From Devosia sp. FKR38 (lineage in GTDB: Bacteria > Pseudomonadota > Alphaproteobacteria > Rhizobiales > Devosiaceae): DNA of 64,000 bases. The DNA lies in the NCBI RefSeq assembly GCF_005222805.1, contig NZ_STGC01000005.1:1216456-1280455 (forward strand), in the 5' to 3' direction. The notes under the pieces were generated by a model that was not told the DNA's origin, did no database searches, and worked only from the letters and a program-made list of their open reading frames with translations. Of this stretch, positions 1 to 9,813 are shown in pieces. The translations under genes were made by a program, and so were the position numbers. How positions within the stretch are numbered: position 1 is the stretch's first letter; each line of letters starts with the position of its first letter.

Positions 1-2185
1 CCACCTGGGGCAGGAACATCTTGCCCGAGCCAAACAGGTCACCCACGATGCCCATGCCGGCCATCAGCGGGCCCTCGATGACATGCAGCGGCCGTGCAGC
101 CTTTTGCCGGGCCTCGTCGGTATCGGCGTCGATATATTCGGTGATGCCATTGACCAGGGCATGGGCAATACGGTCCTCGACGGACTTTTCGCGCCAGCTC
201 AGATCCTTGGCTGCCGCTTCCTTGCCGGCATTGCCGCGATAGCGCTCGGCAATGTCGAGCAGGCGCTCGGTGGCGTCGGCGCGGCGGTTGAGGATCACGT
301 CCTCGCAGGCGTCGCGCAGCTCGCGATCGATCGATTCATAGACCGCCAGCTGGCCGGCATTGACGATGCCCATGTCCATGCCGTTCTGGATGGCATAGTA
401 CAAAAAGACAGCGTGCATGGCTTCGCGCACCGGCTCATTGCCGCGGAACGAGAAGCTCAGGTTGCTGATACCGCCCGAGATATGCACATGGGGCAGGGTG
501 TCGGTGATGGTCTTGGTGGCCTCGATGAAGGCCACGCCATAGCCATTGTGTTCCTCGATGCCGGTGGCAACGGCGAACACATTGGGGTCGAACACGATAT
601 CCTCGGGCGGGAAGCCCACGACCTCGGTGAGCAGTCTGTAGGCGCGCGTGCAGATCGCGACCTTGCGCTCTTCGCTATCGGCCTGGCCCTGCTCGTCAAA
701 GGCCATCACCACCACGGCCGCGCCATAGGCGCGCACCAGCCGGGCATATTTGAGGAAGGATTCCTCGCCCTCCTTCATGGAGATCGAATTGACCAGGGCC
801 TTGCCCTGCACGCATTTCAGGCCCGCCTCGATCACCTCCCATTTGGAGCTGTCGATCATCAGCGGCACCTTGGCGATGTCGGGCTCGGCCGCCAAGAGGT
901 TGAGATAGTCGATCATCACCTGCTTGGAGTCGATCAGCCCCTCATCCATATTGATGTCGATGATCTGCGCGCCATTGGCCACTTGGTCGCGCGCCACATC
1001 AAGCGCGGCGGTATAGTCGCCGGCAGTGATCAGCTTGCGGAAGCGGGCCGAGCCGGTGACATTGGTGCGCTCGCCGACGTTGACGAAGGGGATTTCCGCC
1101 GTCAGCACAAAGGGTTCCAGACCCGACAGGCGCAGGCGGCGCTCGATCTCGGGCACAACGCGCGGCGGATATTTGCTGACCGCCTCGGCAATGGCGCGGA
1201 TATGGTCCGGCGTCGAGCCGCAGCAGCCGCCCACGATATTGACCAGGCCCTCGCGCGCAAACTCTTCGAGCTGGGACGCCATCATCTCGGGCGTTTCGTC
1301 ATAGCCGCCGAATTCATTGGGCAGACCGGCATTGGGATAGGCGCAGATGAAGGTATCGGCGCCGCTCGACAGCTCGGCGATATGGGCGCGCATGAGGTCA
1401 GCGCCCAGGGCGCAGTTGAGCCCGATGGTCAGCGGATTGGCATGGCGCACCGAATACCAGAAGGCCAGCGGCGTCTGCCCGGACAGCGTACGGCCGGAGA
1501 GATCGGTAATAGTGCCCGAAATCATGATCGGCACGTCGATGCCGCGCTCCTCGAACAGCCGCTGCGCGGCAAAGATGCCGGCTTTGGTGTTGAGCGTATC
1601 GGTGATGGTCTCAAACAGCAGCAGGTCCGCGCCGGCATCGACCAGACCACGAATGGCCTCGCCATAGGCCACCACCAGCTGGTCGAAGGTGATGGCGCGA
1701 TGACCAGGACTGTTCACATCGGTCGACATCGACGACGTCTTGTTGGTCGGCCCCAGCGCGCCAGCGACATAGCGCCGGCGCCCGTCGATGGCCTGGGCGC
1801 GCAGTGCCGCGCGCCGCGCCACGACAACGCCCTGGTAGTTGATGTCATAGACCGCGTCTTCGCAGGCATAGTCGGCCTGGGCCACCGAGGTCGCCGAGAA
1901 GGTGTTGGTCTCAACGATATCGGCGCCGGCCATGTAATATTCGAAGTGGATGTCTTCGACGGCCTGCGGCTCGGTCAGCACCAGCAGGTCATTGTTGCCC
2001 TGCAGCGGAAGCGTCCAGTCCTTGAAGCGCTCGCCGCGGAAGTTCTCCTCGGTGAACTTGCGCCGCTGCAGCATGGTGCCCATGGCGCCGTCCAGAATCA
2101 GGATGCGCTCGCTGGCGGCTTTTGCAAGCGCCGCGCGCACCTCGGTCCAGTCGGGGAGGGCATGCTGCTGTTCGGTCTGGCTCAT
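1..2185 (-). CDS. metH: Cobalamin-dependent methionine synthase, 5' part (C-terminus outside window)
   Basis: Transfers the methyl group of 5-methyltetrahydrofolate to homocysteine through bound cobalamin, giving methionine and recycling S-adenosylhomocysteine-derived homocysteine in the cytoplasm. About 728 codons are present. The N-terminal homocysteine domain opens with the [13 protein letters not shown] signature and carries the zinc cysteines in LNCALG (near residue 255) and GGCCGST (near residue 318). The pterin-binding domain follows ([13 protein letters not shown], then IDINMDEG and LMIDSSKW). The frame leaves the window inside the start of the cobalamin cap region, so the B12-binding and activation domains are not seen. 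The ATG at 2185 gives the usual short leader before the first domain. A 22-bp palindrome lies 35 bp upstream. The B12 importer at 16.6-19.5 kb is a plausible cofactor supplier. Identification is firm; only completeness is unknown. Confidence 0.97.
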   Translation of the reverse strand, partial: MSQTEQQHALPDWTEVRAALAKAASERILILDGAMGTMLQRRKFTEENFRGERFKDWTLPLQGNNDLLVLTEPQAVEDIHFEYYMAGADIVETNTFSATSVAQADYACEDAVYDINYQGVVVARRAALRAQAIDGRRRYVAGALGPTNKTSSMSTDVNSPGHRAITFDQLVVAYGEAIRGLVDAGADLLLFETITDTLNTKAGIFAAQRLFEERGIDVPIMISGTITDLSGRTLSGQTPLAFWYSVRHANPLTIGLNCALGADLMRAHIAELSSGADTFICAYPNAGLPNEFGGYDETPEMMASQLEEFAREGLVNIVGGCCGSTPDHIRAIAEAVSKYPPRVVPEIERRLRLSGLEPFVLTAEIPFVNVGERTNVTGSARFRKLITAGDYTAALDVARDQVANGAQIIDINMDEGLIDSKQVMIDYLNLLAAEPDIAKVPLMIDSSKWEVIEAGLKCVQGKALVNSISMKEGEESFLKYARLVRAYGAAVVVMAFDEQGQADSEERKVAICTRAYRLLTEVVGFPPEDIVFDPNVFAVATGIEEHNGYGVAFIEATKTITDTLPHVHISGGISNLSFSFRGNEPVREAMHAVFLYYAIQNGMDMGIVNAGQLAVYESIDRELRDACEDVILNRRADATERLLDIAERYRGNAGKEAAAKDLSWREKSVEDRIAHALVNGITEYIDADTDEARQKAARPLHVIEGPLMAGMGIVGDLFGSGKMFLPQV

Positions 2186-2220
2186 GGCCGTTCACCTCGG
2201 TTCATTCGGACGTCGGATGT

Positions 2221-2242
2221 GACATAAAGATATCTTTATATC
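2221..2242. promoter_or_regulatory. Palindromic operator upstream of metH, SahR-like
   Basis: A perfect 16-bp palindrome, ATAAAGATATCTTTAT (2224-2239), is extended to 22 bp with a single mismatched pair. It lies 35 bp before the metH start. The sequence agrees with my memory of the alphaproteobacterial motif of SahR, an ArsR-family repressor of methionine-cycle genes that responds to S-adenosylhomocysteine. The palindrome is seen directly; naming the regulator is an inference from that memory, and no sahR gene lies in the window. Confidence 0.65.
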
Positions 2243-2456
2243 AACCCTGATACAAGGAAAGCCTGCCCCCATGGCGCGATCAATGCTTCGTGCACCGGGT
2301 CACTCAAATGTCACGCAAACGGCTAACGCTTTGTTGTCTTTAACCTCGCTGAAACCAGAAAACTGTTCTCTGCGCGTCCAAGCCCTGTGGGCGCGCTATG
2401 ATGGCGCCCGCGCACCTTAGTCCGGCCCAAGTTCGAGTACCCTGAGTTTGCAAACA

Positions 2457-3497
2457 ATGACGACGCCCTGGCGCCATGCCGTCCGCCTCATTGCCCTTGT
2501 GGCGTTGATCGCCCCCAGCCTTGCCGCCTGCGGCATCGGCGGATTGGGCGCCACGGTCAAACGCTCGGCCTTTTCGTCGTCCGAATACGGCGTCGGGGTT
2601 TCCCCGCGCGTCACCTCCAATCCCAATCCGCCCAAGGGCGGCGGCCGCTATCAGGTCGGCAAGCCCTATACCGTGCGCGGCAAGGTCTATGTGCCCCAGG
2701 AGAACCCCAACTATACCGCCTCGGGCGAAGCCTCCTGGTATGGCTCGGATTTCCATGGTCGCCGCACCGCCAATGGCGAGATCTTTTCGGCCAATGCCAT
2801 TACGGGCGCCCATCCTACGCTGCCGCTGCCCAGCTATGTGCGCGTGACCAATCAGGAAAACGGCCGCTCCATCATCGTGCGCGTCAATGACCGTGGCCCC
2901 TATATGCCGGGCCGCATCATGGACCTCAGCCATCGCGCCGCCGAAATGCTGGGCTATGTGAACAGCGGCCATGCCCAGATCACGGCGCAATATGTCGGCC
3001 GCGCCCCGCTTGAAGGCGACGACACCCGCATGCTGGTGGCCAGCTATTCCGGCCCGGCCAATTACGGCAGTAGCACTACCCGCGTGGCCCAGGCCGACAC
3101 CACCAATAGCCTGGCCGATATGGCCGGCAACTTCTTCGGTGGCCTGTTCTCCTATGCCGACACGACGCCTGAGGCGCAGGATGCCAATATCGGCACCGCC
3201 CATGCTGCCGTCACCGCCATGGCGACCCGCAATCCGGCGCTGCAGGACTGGGCCAAGTCGATGGACGCAGATTCCCGCACCATCAAGCTGGGCCTGGGCG
3301 TCTTCACCGACCAGAGCAATGCCATCGCTCTGGCCGAACAATTCGCCATCCTGGGCGCTGTCGACGAGGATCAGGTGACCGTCAATGGCCGCGCAGCGAC
3401 CCGGCTGACACTGACCCATCTCAAGGCCGGCGTCGCCAAGACCGATGCCCTCGACCTTGCACGGCAACTTGGCCTGAACGACATAACGCTCTATTAG
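2457..3497 (+). CDS. rlpA: RlpA-family septal ring lytic transglycosylase / rare lipoprotein A, with SPOR domain
   Basis: Predicted outer-membrane lipoprotein that cleaves peptidoglycan glycan strands lacking stem peptides, usually at the septum. The N-terminus has a hydrophobic signal ending in a lipobox (LAAC, Cys near residue 24). The double-psi beta-barrel domain follows, with TASGEASWYGSDFHGRRTAN and VRVNDRGPY..GRIMDLS. The last 80 residues look like a SPOR domain (IKLGLGVFTDQSNAIALAEQF). An in-frame TTG lies 9 nt earlier at 2448, but a GAG ten bases before the ATG at 2457 is better spaced, so the ATG is preferred (346 aa). It is first gene of the operon leading to dacC and tmk, which fits a cell-wall role. 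Family assignment is strong; the enzymatic activity has not been shown for every RlpA. Confidence 0.92.
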   Translation: MTTPWRHAVRLIALVALIAPSLAACGIGGLGATVKRSAFSSSEYGVGVSPRVTSNPNPPKGGGRYQVGKPYTVRGKVYVPQENPNYTASGEASWYGSDFHGRRTANGEIFSANAITGAHPTLPLPSYVRVTNQENGRSIIVRVNDRGPYMPGRIMDLSHRAAEMLGYVNSGHAQITAQYVGRAPLEGDDTRMLVASYSGPANYGSSTTRVAQADTTNSLADMAGNFFGGLFSYADTTPEAQDANIGTAHAAVTAMATRNPALQDWAKSMDADSRTIKLGLGVFTDQSNAIALAEQFAILGAVDEDQVTVNGRAATRLTLTHLKAGVAKTDALDLARQLGLNDITLY

Positions 3498-3542
3498 ACA
3501 GGACTGCCGGCAGCCCGCCGGTCCCCCGGGGGAAGGCTGAAC

Positions 3543-4688
3543 GTGAAACGGCTCGGTTACATTCTGGTCGCGCTGCTTGTGCTGGTCGCCCCCGCCTGGG
3601 CCCAGGTGAGCTTTGAAACAGCCGCCAAATTCGCCATCCTGATGGATGCCGAGACTGGCACGGTGATCTTCCAGAAAGACGCCGATCTCCCCATGGAACC
3701 GGCCAGCATGGCCAAGCTGATGACCATTGCCGTGGTCTTCAACGAGGTGCGCGCAGGACGGGTCAAACTCACCGACGAGCTGTTTGTCTCCGAACATGCC
3801 TGGCGTACCGGTGGTGCCAGTTCGGGCGGCTCGACCATGTTTGCGGACCTCAACTCCAAGATCCCGGTCAATGACCTGATCCGCTCGGTGATCATCCAGT
3901 CGGGCAATGATGCGGCGATCGTTCTGGCCGAAGGCATTGCCGGCAGCGAAGGCAGCTTTGCCAATATGATGAACGAGCTGGCCGGTACCATCGGCCTGAC
4001 CGCATCGCACTTCTCCAATCCCACTGGTCTGCCGGACCCGGACATGCATGTCACGGCCCGCGACCTGGCCAATCTGGCGCGCTATCTGATCCGCGACTTC
4101 CCCGAATATTACCACTATTTCTCCGAGCCCGAGATGGAGTGGAACGGCATCAAGCAGCCCAACCGCAATTCTCTGGTCGAAATGGGCATCGGCGTGGATG
4201 GCCTCAAGACCGGGCATACGGAAGCCTCCGGTTACGGCTCGGTGATCTCCACGGCCGAAGGCGGCCGCCGCCTGGTCGGGGTGGTGCACGGCCTCACCTC
4301 CATGGCGCAGCGCGCCGAAGAAGGCCGCAAGCTGATCACCTGGGGCGCCCGCGCCTTTGAACGCTTTGAGGCCTATGCCCAGGGCGCGGTCGTCGCCTAT
4401 GCCAAGGTCTATGGCGGGTTGACCGATAGCGTGGGCCTGGTCGGCGACGGGCCCATCGCGCTCTACATTCCGCGCGGCTCGCGCAAATGCCTTAATGCTG
4501 AGGTGACCTATATGGCCCCGCTGATGCCGCCGGTTGTGGCAGGCACCAAGATTGCCGAGCTGCGCGTGATGTGCGACGACCAGCTGGTGCAGACAGCGCC
4601 GCTCTATGCCGCCAGCGACGTGGCTGAAGGCGACATCGTGCGCAAGGCAACAGATGCGCTCAAGCAACTGGCTTTCGGCTGGCTCTGA
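3543..4688 (+). CDS. dacC: D-alanyl-D-alanine carboxypeptidase (PBP5/6 family)
   Basis: Periplasmic serine peptidase that removes the terminal D-Ala from peptidoglycan pentapeptides. All three penicillin-binding motifs are present: SMAK at residues 55-58 with the nucleophile Ser55, SGN at 120-122 and KTG at 222-224. A signal peptide (about 20 residues ending PAWA) precedes the mature protein. The C-terminal 100 residues form the beta-rich PBP5 C-terminal domain. At 381 aa the length is normal for the family. The start is GTG at 3543, chosen because GGAAGG lies eight bases upstream and the signal peptide begins there. It lies 45 nt after rlpA and 21 nt before tmk in one transcription unit. The symbol is by family; dacA, dacC and dacF cannot be told apart from sequence alone. 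Confidence 0.93.
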   Translation: MKRLGYILVALLVLVAPAWAQVSFETAAKFAILMDAETGTVIFQKDADLPMEPASMAKLMTIAVVFNEVRAGRVKLTDELFVSEHAWRTGGASSGGSTMFADLNSKIPVNDLIRSVIIQSGNDAAIVLAEGIAGSEGSFANMMNELAGTIGLTASHFSNPTGLPDPDMHVTARDLANLARYLIRDFPEYYHYFSEPEMEWNGIKQPNRNSLVEMGIGVDGLKTGHTEASGYGSVISTAEGGRRLVGVVHGLTSMAQRAEEGRKLITWGARAFERFEAYAQGAVVAYAKVYGGLTDSVGLVGDGPIALYIPRGSRKCLNAEVTYMAPLMPPVVAGTKIAELRVMCDDQLVQTAPLYAASDVAEGDIVRKATDALKQLAFGWL

Positions 4689-4709
4689 GACTCGGGTACA
4701 AGGCACGTC

Positions 4710-5396
4710 ATGCTCGATACGCTTTCCGCCAGACAGGCCCGCTTCATCACCTTTGAGGGTGGCGAAGGCGTCGGCAAATCCACCCAGGTCAAACGCCTGC
4801 AGCAGAACCTGCAGCGCCATGCCGTTGAAGTGGTGCGCACGCGCGAACCCGGCGGTACGCCCAAGGCCGAAGCCATCCGCTCCTTCATCCTGCAGGGCCG
4901 TTCGGAAAGCTGGGGGGCAGGAGGCGAAGCCGTGCTGTTCGCCGCGGCCCGGCTCGACCATGTGACCCAGCTGATTGCGCCGAACCTGGCCAATGGCACC
5001 TGGGTGCTGTCGGACCGCTTTCATGACTCGACCCGCGCCTACCAGGGCCTGACCGGCGGCGTGGCGCCCAGACTGATCGCCGCGCTCGAGGAACTGGCGC
5101 TCAACGGCCATACGCCGGACCTGACGCTGGTGCTCGACATGGACCCCGAACAGGCCTTCAAGCGCGTGGCGGACCGGGCCATCGAGGATGGCCTGGCCCA
5201 GACCGGCGACCGCTTCGAGAAGGAAGAGCTCGACTGGCACATCCGCCTGCGCGAAGGCTTCCTGGCCATTGCCCGCGATAATCCCGACCGCTGCGTGGTG
5301 CTCTCGGCCGACCAGTCGCCCGAGGCGCTGGAAGCGGCCATCTGGGACGTTGTCAGCCAGCGCTTTCCCGAACTGCTGGGCGGACCGGGGCGGTGA
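4710..5396 (+). CDS. tmk: Thymidylate kinase
   Basis: Phosphorylates dTMP to dTDP with ATP, an essential step of dTTP synthesis in the cytoplasm. The P-loop GGEGVGKS occupies residues 17-24. The substrate motif TREPGGTP and the DR motif (SDRFHDST) follow in the expected order, and the total of 228 aa is slightly longer than the E. coli enzyme because of a short N-terminal extension. Its last four bases form the GTGA overlap with holB, indicating translational coupling. The pair tmk-holB is widely conserved in bacteria, which supports the call. Confidence 0.96.
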   Translation: MLDTLSARQARFITFEGGEGVGKSTQVKRLQQNLQRHAVEVVRTREPGGTPKAEAIRSFILQGRSESWGAGGEAVLFAAARLDHVTQLIAPNLANGTWVLSDRFHDSTRAYQGLTGGVAPRLIAALEELALNGHTPDLTLVLDMDPEQAFKRVADRAIEDGLAQTGDRFEKEELDWHIRLREGFLAIARDNPDRCVVLSADQSPEALEAAIWDVVSQRFPELLGGPGR

Positions 5397-6421
5397 GCGA
5401 CCCCAATGCCCTGGCCGGCGTGCTGCCGCCCGAACAGCGGCAGCACGCGTATGGCCATGACGCGGCACGCACCGCCATCACCGCCCAGATCACCGGGCAC
5501 CGCCTGCCGGGCGCCATCCTGCTGCATGGGCCGCAGGGCATCGGCAAGGCCACCTTTGCCTTCGAGCTGGCCGCCGCCATCCTGACCGCCACTGGCGACG
5601 AGGACGCGCACCGCGTGCATCAGCAGGTCGCCGCGCTCTCTCACCCTAATGTCTTTCTGCTGCGCCGCCGCCTCAAGGACGCCAAGGGCTATTACACCGT
5701 CATCCGCGTCGAGGATGTGCGCGACCTGCGCGACAGCCTGCACCACACCCGTGGCCGGGCCGGGCACCGCGTCGCCATCATCGACAGCATTGATGACTGC
5801 AATCCCTCGGCCGCCAATGCGCTGCTCAAGACGCTCGAAGAGCCGCCGGCCGACACCACGTTCCTTCTGGTGTCGCACCGCCCGGGCCAGCTGCTGCCCA
5901 CCATCAAGTCGCGCTGCCACAATCTGGCGCTCCGCCCGATTGCCGATAGTGCTGTGCGCGACATTCTGCTTGAGCATGATGCGGCCCTGGGCGCCGAGGC
6001 GCTGACCCGCGCCATTGGCCTTGCCGGGGGTCGGCCGCGGCGGGCCTTTGAAACGCTGGCGCTTGAGGCCGAGTCCACCCTGGGCGCGCTGCGGGCCTGG
6101 CTCACCAATCCCACGGCGCATCCGCCGGCGGTGTCGCTGCAACTGGCCGAGGCGCTGGGCAACGACAGCCAGAGCCCGGAGCTGTCCTTTGCCCGCGAAA
6201 TGCTCGACGACTGGATTGCCGATGAGGCGCGCAACGCCGCCATGCAGCCCGGCGCCAGGATGCGTCTTGCCTCTGCCAATGAGCTATGGGACAAGGCCCA
6301 TGCCCTGCTCGCCGACGCCGACAGCATCAATCTGGATATGAAACAGACGCTGGTCGCCATCTTCGACGCGATCAGGAAGCATGTATCGTCGACCGCCTCC
6401 GTTTCCGCTGAGTTCTCATGA
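5393..6421 (+). CDS. holB: DNA polymerase III subunit delta prime
   Basis: Clamp-loader subunit of the replicative polymerase. The AAA+ fold begins with a Walker A motif (GPQGIGKA, near residues 45-52), and the sensor-1 region reads [18 protein letters not shown], with the SRC arginine finger that DnaX-type loaders conserve. In place of the zinc-binding cysteines found in some delta prime proteins there is [13 protein letters not shown], as is common in alphaproteobacteria. It starts at the GTG of a GTGA overlap with tmk and ends in an ATGA overlap with metG, so the three genes are almost certainly translated together. At 342 aa the length is typical. Confidence 0.92.
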   Translation: MSDPNALAGVLPPEQRQHAYGHDAARTAITAQITGHRLPGAILLHGPQGIGKATFAFELAAAILTATGDEDAHRVHQQVAALSHPNVFLLRRRLKDAKGYYTVIRVEDVRDLRDSLHHTRGRAGHRVAIIDSIDDCNPSAANALLKTLEEPPADTTFLLVSHRPGQLLPTIKSRCHNLALRPIADSAVRDILLEHDAALGAEALTRAIGLAGGRPRRAFETLALEAESTLGALRAWLTNPTAHPPAVSLQLAEALGNDSQSPELSFAREMLDDWIADEARNAAMQPGARMRLASANELWDKAHALLADADSINLDMKQTLVAIFDAIRKHVSSTASVSAEFS

Positions 6422-7968
6422 CCGCCAAGCCCTTTTACGTCACCACAGCAATCTCCTATCCCAATGGCGCGCCCCATATCGGGCATGCCTATGAGATGAT
6501 TGCGACCGACGCGATCGCGCGCTGGAAGCGGCTGGAAGGCCGCGAGGTCTATTTCCTCACCGGCACCGACGAGCACGGCATCAAGATGGTGCAGACCGCC
6601 GCCGCCCAGGGCGTGACCCCACGCGAATTGGCCGATGCCAATTCGGCCGAGTTCCGCCGGCTGGCCGAGGTGCTCGACATCTCCAATGATGACTTCATCC
6701 GCACCACCGAGCCGCGCCATTACGACTCCGTGCAGGCCATCTGGAAGAAGATGGCCGCCAACAACAATGGCGACATTTTCCAGTCCACCTACAAGGGCTG
6801 GTATTCGGTGCGCGACGAGGCCTATTTCGACGAGGAAGAGCTGACCGAGAAGGACGGCAAGAAATTTGCCCCCACCGGCGCCGAGGTCAATTGGGTGGAA
6901 GAGCCCACCTACTTCTTTCGCCTCTCGGCCTATCAGCAGAAGCTCTTGGACCTCTACGAGGCCAATCCCGACTTCATCGCGCCCAAGGAGCGGCGCAATG
7001 AGATCATTTCCTTCGTCAAGAGTGGGCTCAAGGACCTCTCGGTCTCCCGCACCACCTTTGACTGGGGCATTCCCGTGCCGGACGCACCGGGCCATGTGAT
7101 GTATGTCTGGGTCGATGCCCTGACCAATTACATCACCGGCGTGGGCTATCCCGACACCGACAATCCGCTGTTCAAGAAGTTCTGGCCGGCGGATCTGCAT
7201 GTCATCGGCAAGGACATCATCCGCTTCCACACCGTCTATTGGCCCGCCTTCCTGATGAGCGCCGGCATCGCCGTGCAGCATCGCGTGTTTGCGCATGGCT
7301 TTCTGACCGTGGACGGCCAGAAGATGAGCAAGTCGCTGGGCAATGTCATCGACCCCTTCGCGCTGATCGAGGAGTTCGGCACCGACGCGGCGCGCTACTT
7401 CTTCCTGCGTGAAGTCTCCTTCGGCAATGACGGCGACTATGGCCATGACAAGCTGGTGCTGCGCGTCAATGCGGACCTGGCCAACAATCTGGGCAATCTG
7501 GCGCAGCGCTCGCTGTCGATGATCAACAAAAACTGCGACGCCAAGGTGCCCCAGCCCGGCGCACTGAGCGAGGCAGACCAGGCCATGATCGCTGAAGTCG
7601 ACGCGGCGCTGGCGACTGCGCAGAAGGCCATGGACGAGCAGCTGGTGCATGAAGCCACCGGCGCCATCATCGCCGCGCTGAGCTCGGCCAACAACTATTT
7701 CGCCGGCCAGGAACCCTGGGCGCTCAAGAAAACCGATCCCGAGCGCATGGCCACCGTCCTCTATGTGACGGCCGATACTGTGCGGCGCCTGACCATCCCG
7801 ATGCAGGCCTTTGTGCCGGCTTCCGCCGCACGCCTGCTCGACCAGCTGGCGGTGCCGGCCGATCAGCGCGGGCTGAGCGATGCGGCAGAGGCCAATCGCC
7901 TGGTGCCGGGCACCGATCTGCCCGTGCCGCAGGGGGTGTTTGCCCGCCTCGAACGCAAGGCCGAATAG
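6418..7968 (+). CDS. metG: Methionyl-tRNA synthetase
   Basis: Charges tRNA-Met. The class I signatures are exact: HIGH at residues 20-23 and KMSKS at 302-306. The connective region around residues 130-160 ([20 protein letters not shown]) has no cysteines, so this is the form without a zinc knuckle. The protein ends at 516 aa without the C-terminal tRNA-binding dimerisation domain of the E. coli enzyme, as is usual for alphaproteobacterial MetG. It overlaps holB by four bases and is followed after two bases by tatD. Confidence 0.96.
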   Translation: MTAKPFYVTTAISYPNGAPHIGHAYEMIATDAIARWKRLEGREVYFLTGTDEHGIKMVQTAAAQGVTPRELADANSAEFRRLAEVLDISNDDFIRTTEPRHYDSVQAIWKKMAANNNGDIFQSTYKGWYSVRDEAYFDEEELTEKDGKKFAPTGAEVNWVEEPTYFFRLSAYQQKLLDLYEANPDFIAPKERRNEIISFVKSGLKDLSVSRTTFDWGIPVPDAPGHVMYVWVDALTNYITGVGYPDTDNPLFKKFWPADLHVIGKDIIRFHTVYWPAFLMSAGIAVQHRVFAHGFLTVDGQKMSKSLGNVIDPFALIEEFGTDAARYFFLREVSFGNDGDYGHDKLVLRVNADLANNLGNLAQRSLSMINKNCDAKVPQPGALSEADQAMIAEVDAALATAQKAMDEQLVHEATGAIIAALSSANNYFAGQEPWALKKTDPERMATVLYVTADTVRRLTIPMQAFVPASAARLLDQLAVPADQRGLSDAAEANRLVPGTDLPVPQGVFARLERKAE

Positions 7969-7970
7969 CC

Positions 7971-8750
7971 ATGCTGATCGACAGCCACTGCCACCTCGAT
8001 TTCGAGGCCATGGCCAACGATCTCGACGGCGTGCTGGCGCGCGCCGCAGCGGCCGGTGTCTCGGGCATGGTGACGATATCCACACATGTGGATAAGTTTT
8101 CCACATACGCCGCCATTGCCGAGCGCTATCCCAATGTCTGGTGTTCGGTGGGGACCCATCCCCATCATGCCGATGCCGAATTGCATATCACCACGGATGA
8201 CCTTGTCCGCCTAAGTGCCCATCCACGCTGCGTTGCCATCGGCGAGGCGGGGCTGGACTATTTCTACGACAATGCCCCGCGCGAGGCGCAGGCCACGGGT
8301 CTCCGCCGCCATATCGCGGCCGCGCGCATCACCGGTCTTCCACTGGTTATCCACAGCCGCAAATGCGATGACGACATGGCCGCCATCCTGCGCGAGGAGA
8401 TGGGGCAGGGGGCTTTCCCCTTCCTGCTGCATTGCTTCACGGCGGGCGTCGAGCTGGCCCGCACCGCGCTCGAACTGGGTGGCTATATCTCGTTCTCCGG
8501 AATCATCACCTTCAAGAATGCCGAGGAAATCCGCGAGGTCGCCAAATTCGTGCCGGCTGACCGCTATCTGGTGGAAACCGATGCGCCCTATCTGGCGCCG
8601 ATCCCGCATCGCGGCGCCTCCAATGAGCCGGCCTTCGTGCGCCACACCGCCGAAAAACTCGCCGAAGTGCGCGGCATCAGCCTTGAGCAGTTGGGCCGCG
8701 AGACCACGGGCAACTTCGCTCGCCTGTTCTCCAAGACCGGGCTGGCCTGA
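7971..8750 (+). CDS. tatD: TatD-family metal-dependent deoxyribonuclease/hydrolase
   Basis: TIM-barrel metallohydrolase; family members show 3'-5' DNase or D-aminoacyl hydrolase activity. The metal-binding motifs are DSHCHLD (residues 4-10), VGTHPH, GEAGLDY, VIHSR, LHCFT and ETDAPYLAP, all in family order. At 259 aa it has family length. It lies 2 nt after metG and 3 nt before the MBL hydrolase, a conserved alphaproteobacterial gene order. The coding sequence contains several DnaA-box-like nonamers around 8076-8105 and 8348-8356, recorded separately. Family assignment is secure, the physiological substrate is not. Confidence 0.93.
   Translation: MLIDSHCHLDFEAMANDLDGVLARAAAAGVSGMVTISTHVDKFSTYAAIAERYPNVWCSVGTHPHHADAELHITTDDLVRLSAHPRCVAIGEAGLDYFYDNAPREAQATGLRRHIAAARITGLPLVIHSRKCDDDMAAILREEMGQGAFPFLLHCFTAGVELARTALELGGYISFSGIITFKNAEEIREVAKFVPADRYLVETDAPYLAPIPHRGASNEPAFVRHTAEKLAEVRGISLEQLGRETTGNFARLFSKTGLA
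8076..8105. other. Cluster of three DnaA-box-like nonamers inside tatD
   Basis: Within 30 bases lie ATATCCACA (8076-8084, one mismatch to the TTATCCACA box), the exact box on the other strand (TGTGGATAA, 8087-8095) and TTTTCCACA (8097-8105, fits the relaxed TTWTNCACA pattern). A further exact box is at 8348-8356. The matches are seen directly; any binding by DnaA is inference. Confidence 0.45.
8348..8356 (+). other. Exact DnaA box inside tatD
   Basis: TTATCCACA, identical to the consensus DnaA box, about 250 bp from the three-box cluster in the same gene. The codons it covers (L-V-I-H-S) belong to a conserved TatD motif, so chance plus protein constraint is a real alternative. Confidence 0.4.
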
Positions 8751-8753
8751 GCC

Positions 8754-9590
8754 ATGCCCGCGGCGCAGCGCATCATCGCCACCATCCTGGGCTGCGGCTC
8801 CTCGGGCGGGGTGCCGCGCATCGGCAATGACTGGGGCGCCTGCGACCCGCATGAGCCGCGCAACCGCCGCCGCCGCTGCTCGCTGCTGATCGAGGGCTGG
8901 ACCGATGGCGCGGCAGAACCCACCCGCGTGCTGATCGACACCGGCTGCGACCTGCGCGAACAGCTGCTGGACGTCGGCGTCGATCGCGTCGATGCGGTGC
9001 TCTATACCCATGAGCACGCCGACCACACCCACGGCATTGATGATCTGCGCGTGCTGGCGCTGCACAACCGCAAGCGCGTCGACGTCTATTTCACCCCGGC
9101 ATGCGGACACCGCCTGCGCGAGGCCTTCGGCTATTGCTTTGAATCGCCCGAGGGCAGCGACTATCCGCCCATCCTGACCGCCCATGAAGTCGCGCCTGGC
9201 GCACAGCTCGAGATCGACGGACCCGGCGGCACGCTGGCGATTTCAGCCTTCCGCCAGGAGCATGGCAATATCGACTCGCTGGGCTTCCGCATCGGCGGGC
9301 TGGCCTATTGCTGCGACCTCTCGGCCTTTCCGCCGGAGTCCTTTGCCGACATCGACGGGCTCGACGTCTGGATCATCGACGCGCTGCGCCAGACGCCGCA
9401 TCCGAGCCATCTGAGCCTGGCCGAAACGCTGGACTGGATCACCCGCTTCCCGCCACGCCTGGCCGTGCTCACCGACATGCACATCGACCTCGACTATGCC
9501 ACGCTCGACGCACAAACGCCGGCGCATGTGACGCCGGCGTTTGATGGCATGCAGATCGATGTGGTGACCGGGATGATCCTGAACAGGTAA
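8754..9590 (+). CDS. MBL-fold metallohydrolase (PhnP / RNase Z-like branch)
   Basis: Metallo-beta-lactamase-fold hydrolase of the PhnP-like group, usually phosphodiesterases with two zinc ions. The N-terminus reads ILGCGSSGGVPRIG, the strand-loop that begins this branch. The metal-binding signature is THEHADHTHGIDDLR, and further ligands are expected in FRQEHGNIDSLGFRIG and TDMHIDLDY. At 278 aa it is of normal size. It is the last gene of the rlpA operon and follows tatD by three bases, an arrangement kept in many Hyphomicrobiales. The natural substrate is unknown; cyclic phosphodiesters or nucleotide phosphodiesters are possible by family. Confidence 0.85.
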   Translation: MPAAQRIIATILGCGSSGGVPRIGNDWGACDPHEPRNRRRRCSLLIEGWTDGAAEPTRVLIDTGCDLREQLLDVGVDRVDAVLYTHEHADHTHGIDDLRVLALHNRKRVDVYFTPACGHRLREAFGYCFESPEGSDYPPILTAHEVAPGAQLEIDGPGGTLAISAFRQEHGNIDSLGFRIGGLAYCCDLSAFPPESFADIDGLDVWIIDALRQTPHPSHLSLAETLDWITRFPPRLAVLTDMHIDLDYATLDAQTPAHVTPAFDGMQIDVVTGMILNR

Positions 9591-9700
9591 GTTCAGCGAC
9601 TTCTTTGAGACGAACAGGGCAGGAGCCGAGAGGCCAGGGGCTCCCTGTCACCCCCTCCTAGCCGGCCATTCGGGCATAGCCCTCATGGCCTTCTCACCTC

Positions 9701-9723
9701 AAATCGCGCCGCTGGCGCGATTT
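9701..9723. repeat. Palindromic repeat, copy 1
   Basis: Perfect 10-bp inverted repeat (AAATCGCGCC, three-base loop, reverse complement) in the gap between the convergent MBL hydrolase and LLM oxidoreductase genes. The same stem occurs at 27119-27141. The gap 9591-9813 also holds an 8-bp inverted repeat (9768-9775 with 9795-9802) and no recognisable gene. Confidence 0.7.
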
Positions 9724-9813
9724 GCCCTACGGGACGGCTCGAAGCCCCATCAAGGGGGGCTGTGAGGGGGGACGGCAGGGCGCTTCGGACCTCACCGTCC
9801 CCGAACCTCAGAC

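Noticed and set aside
83..2227. 714-codon open frame on the plus strand
   Set aside because: Antisense to metH, whose minus-strand frame shows every family motif.
2186..2456. Possible SAM or SAH riboswitch upstream of metH
   Set aside because: Only about 35 bases separate the operator from the start codon and no conserved riboswitch block was found; a protein operator explains the palindrome better.
2340..5468. 1042-codon open frame on the minus strand
   Set aside because: Antisense shadow of rlpA, dacC and tmk, caused by high third-position GC; composition rich in His, Gly and Arg with no domain.
5692..8106. 804-codon minus-strand frame, also 35682-37877 (+) and 52305-54587 (+)
   Set aside because: Shadows of holB-metG, lpdA and ppk1 respectively; no recognisable domains and biased composition.
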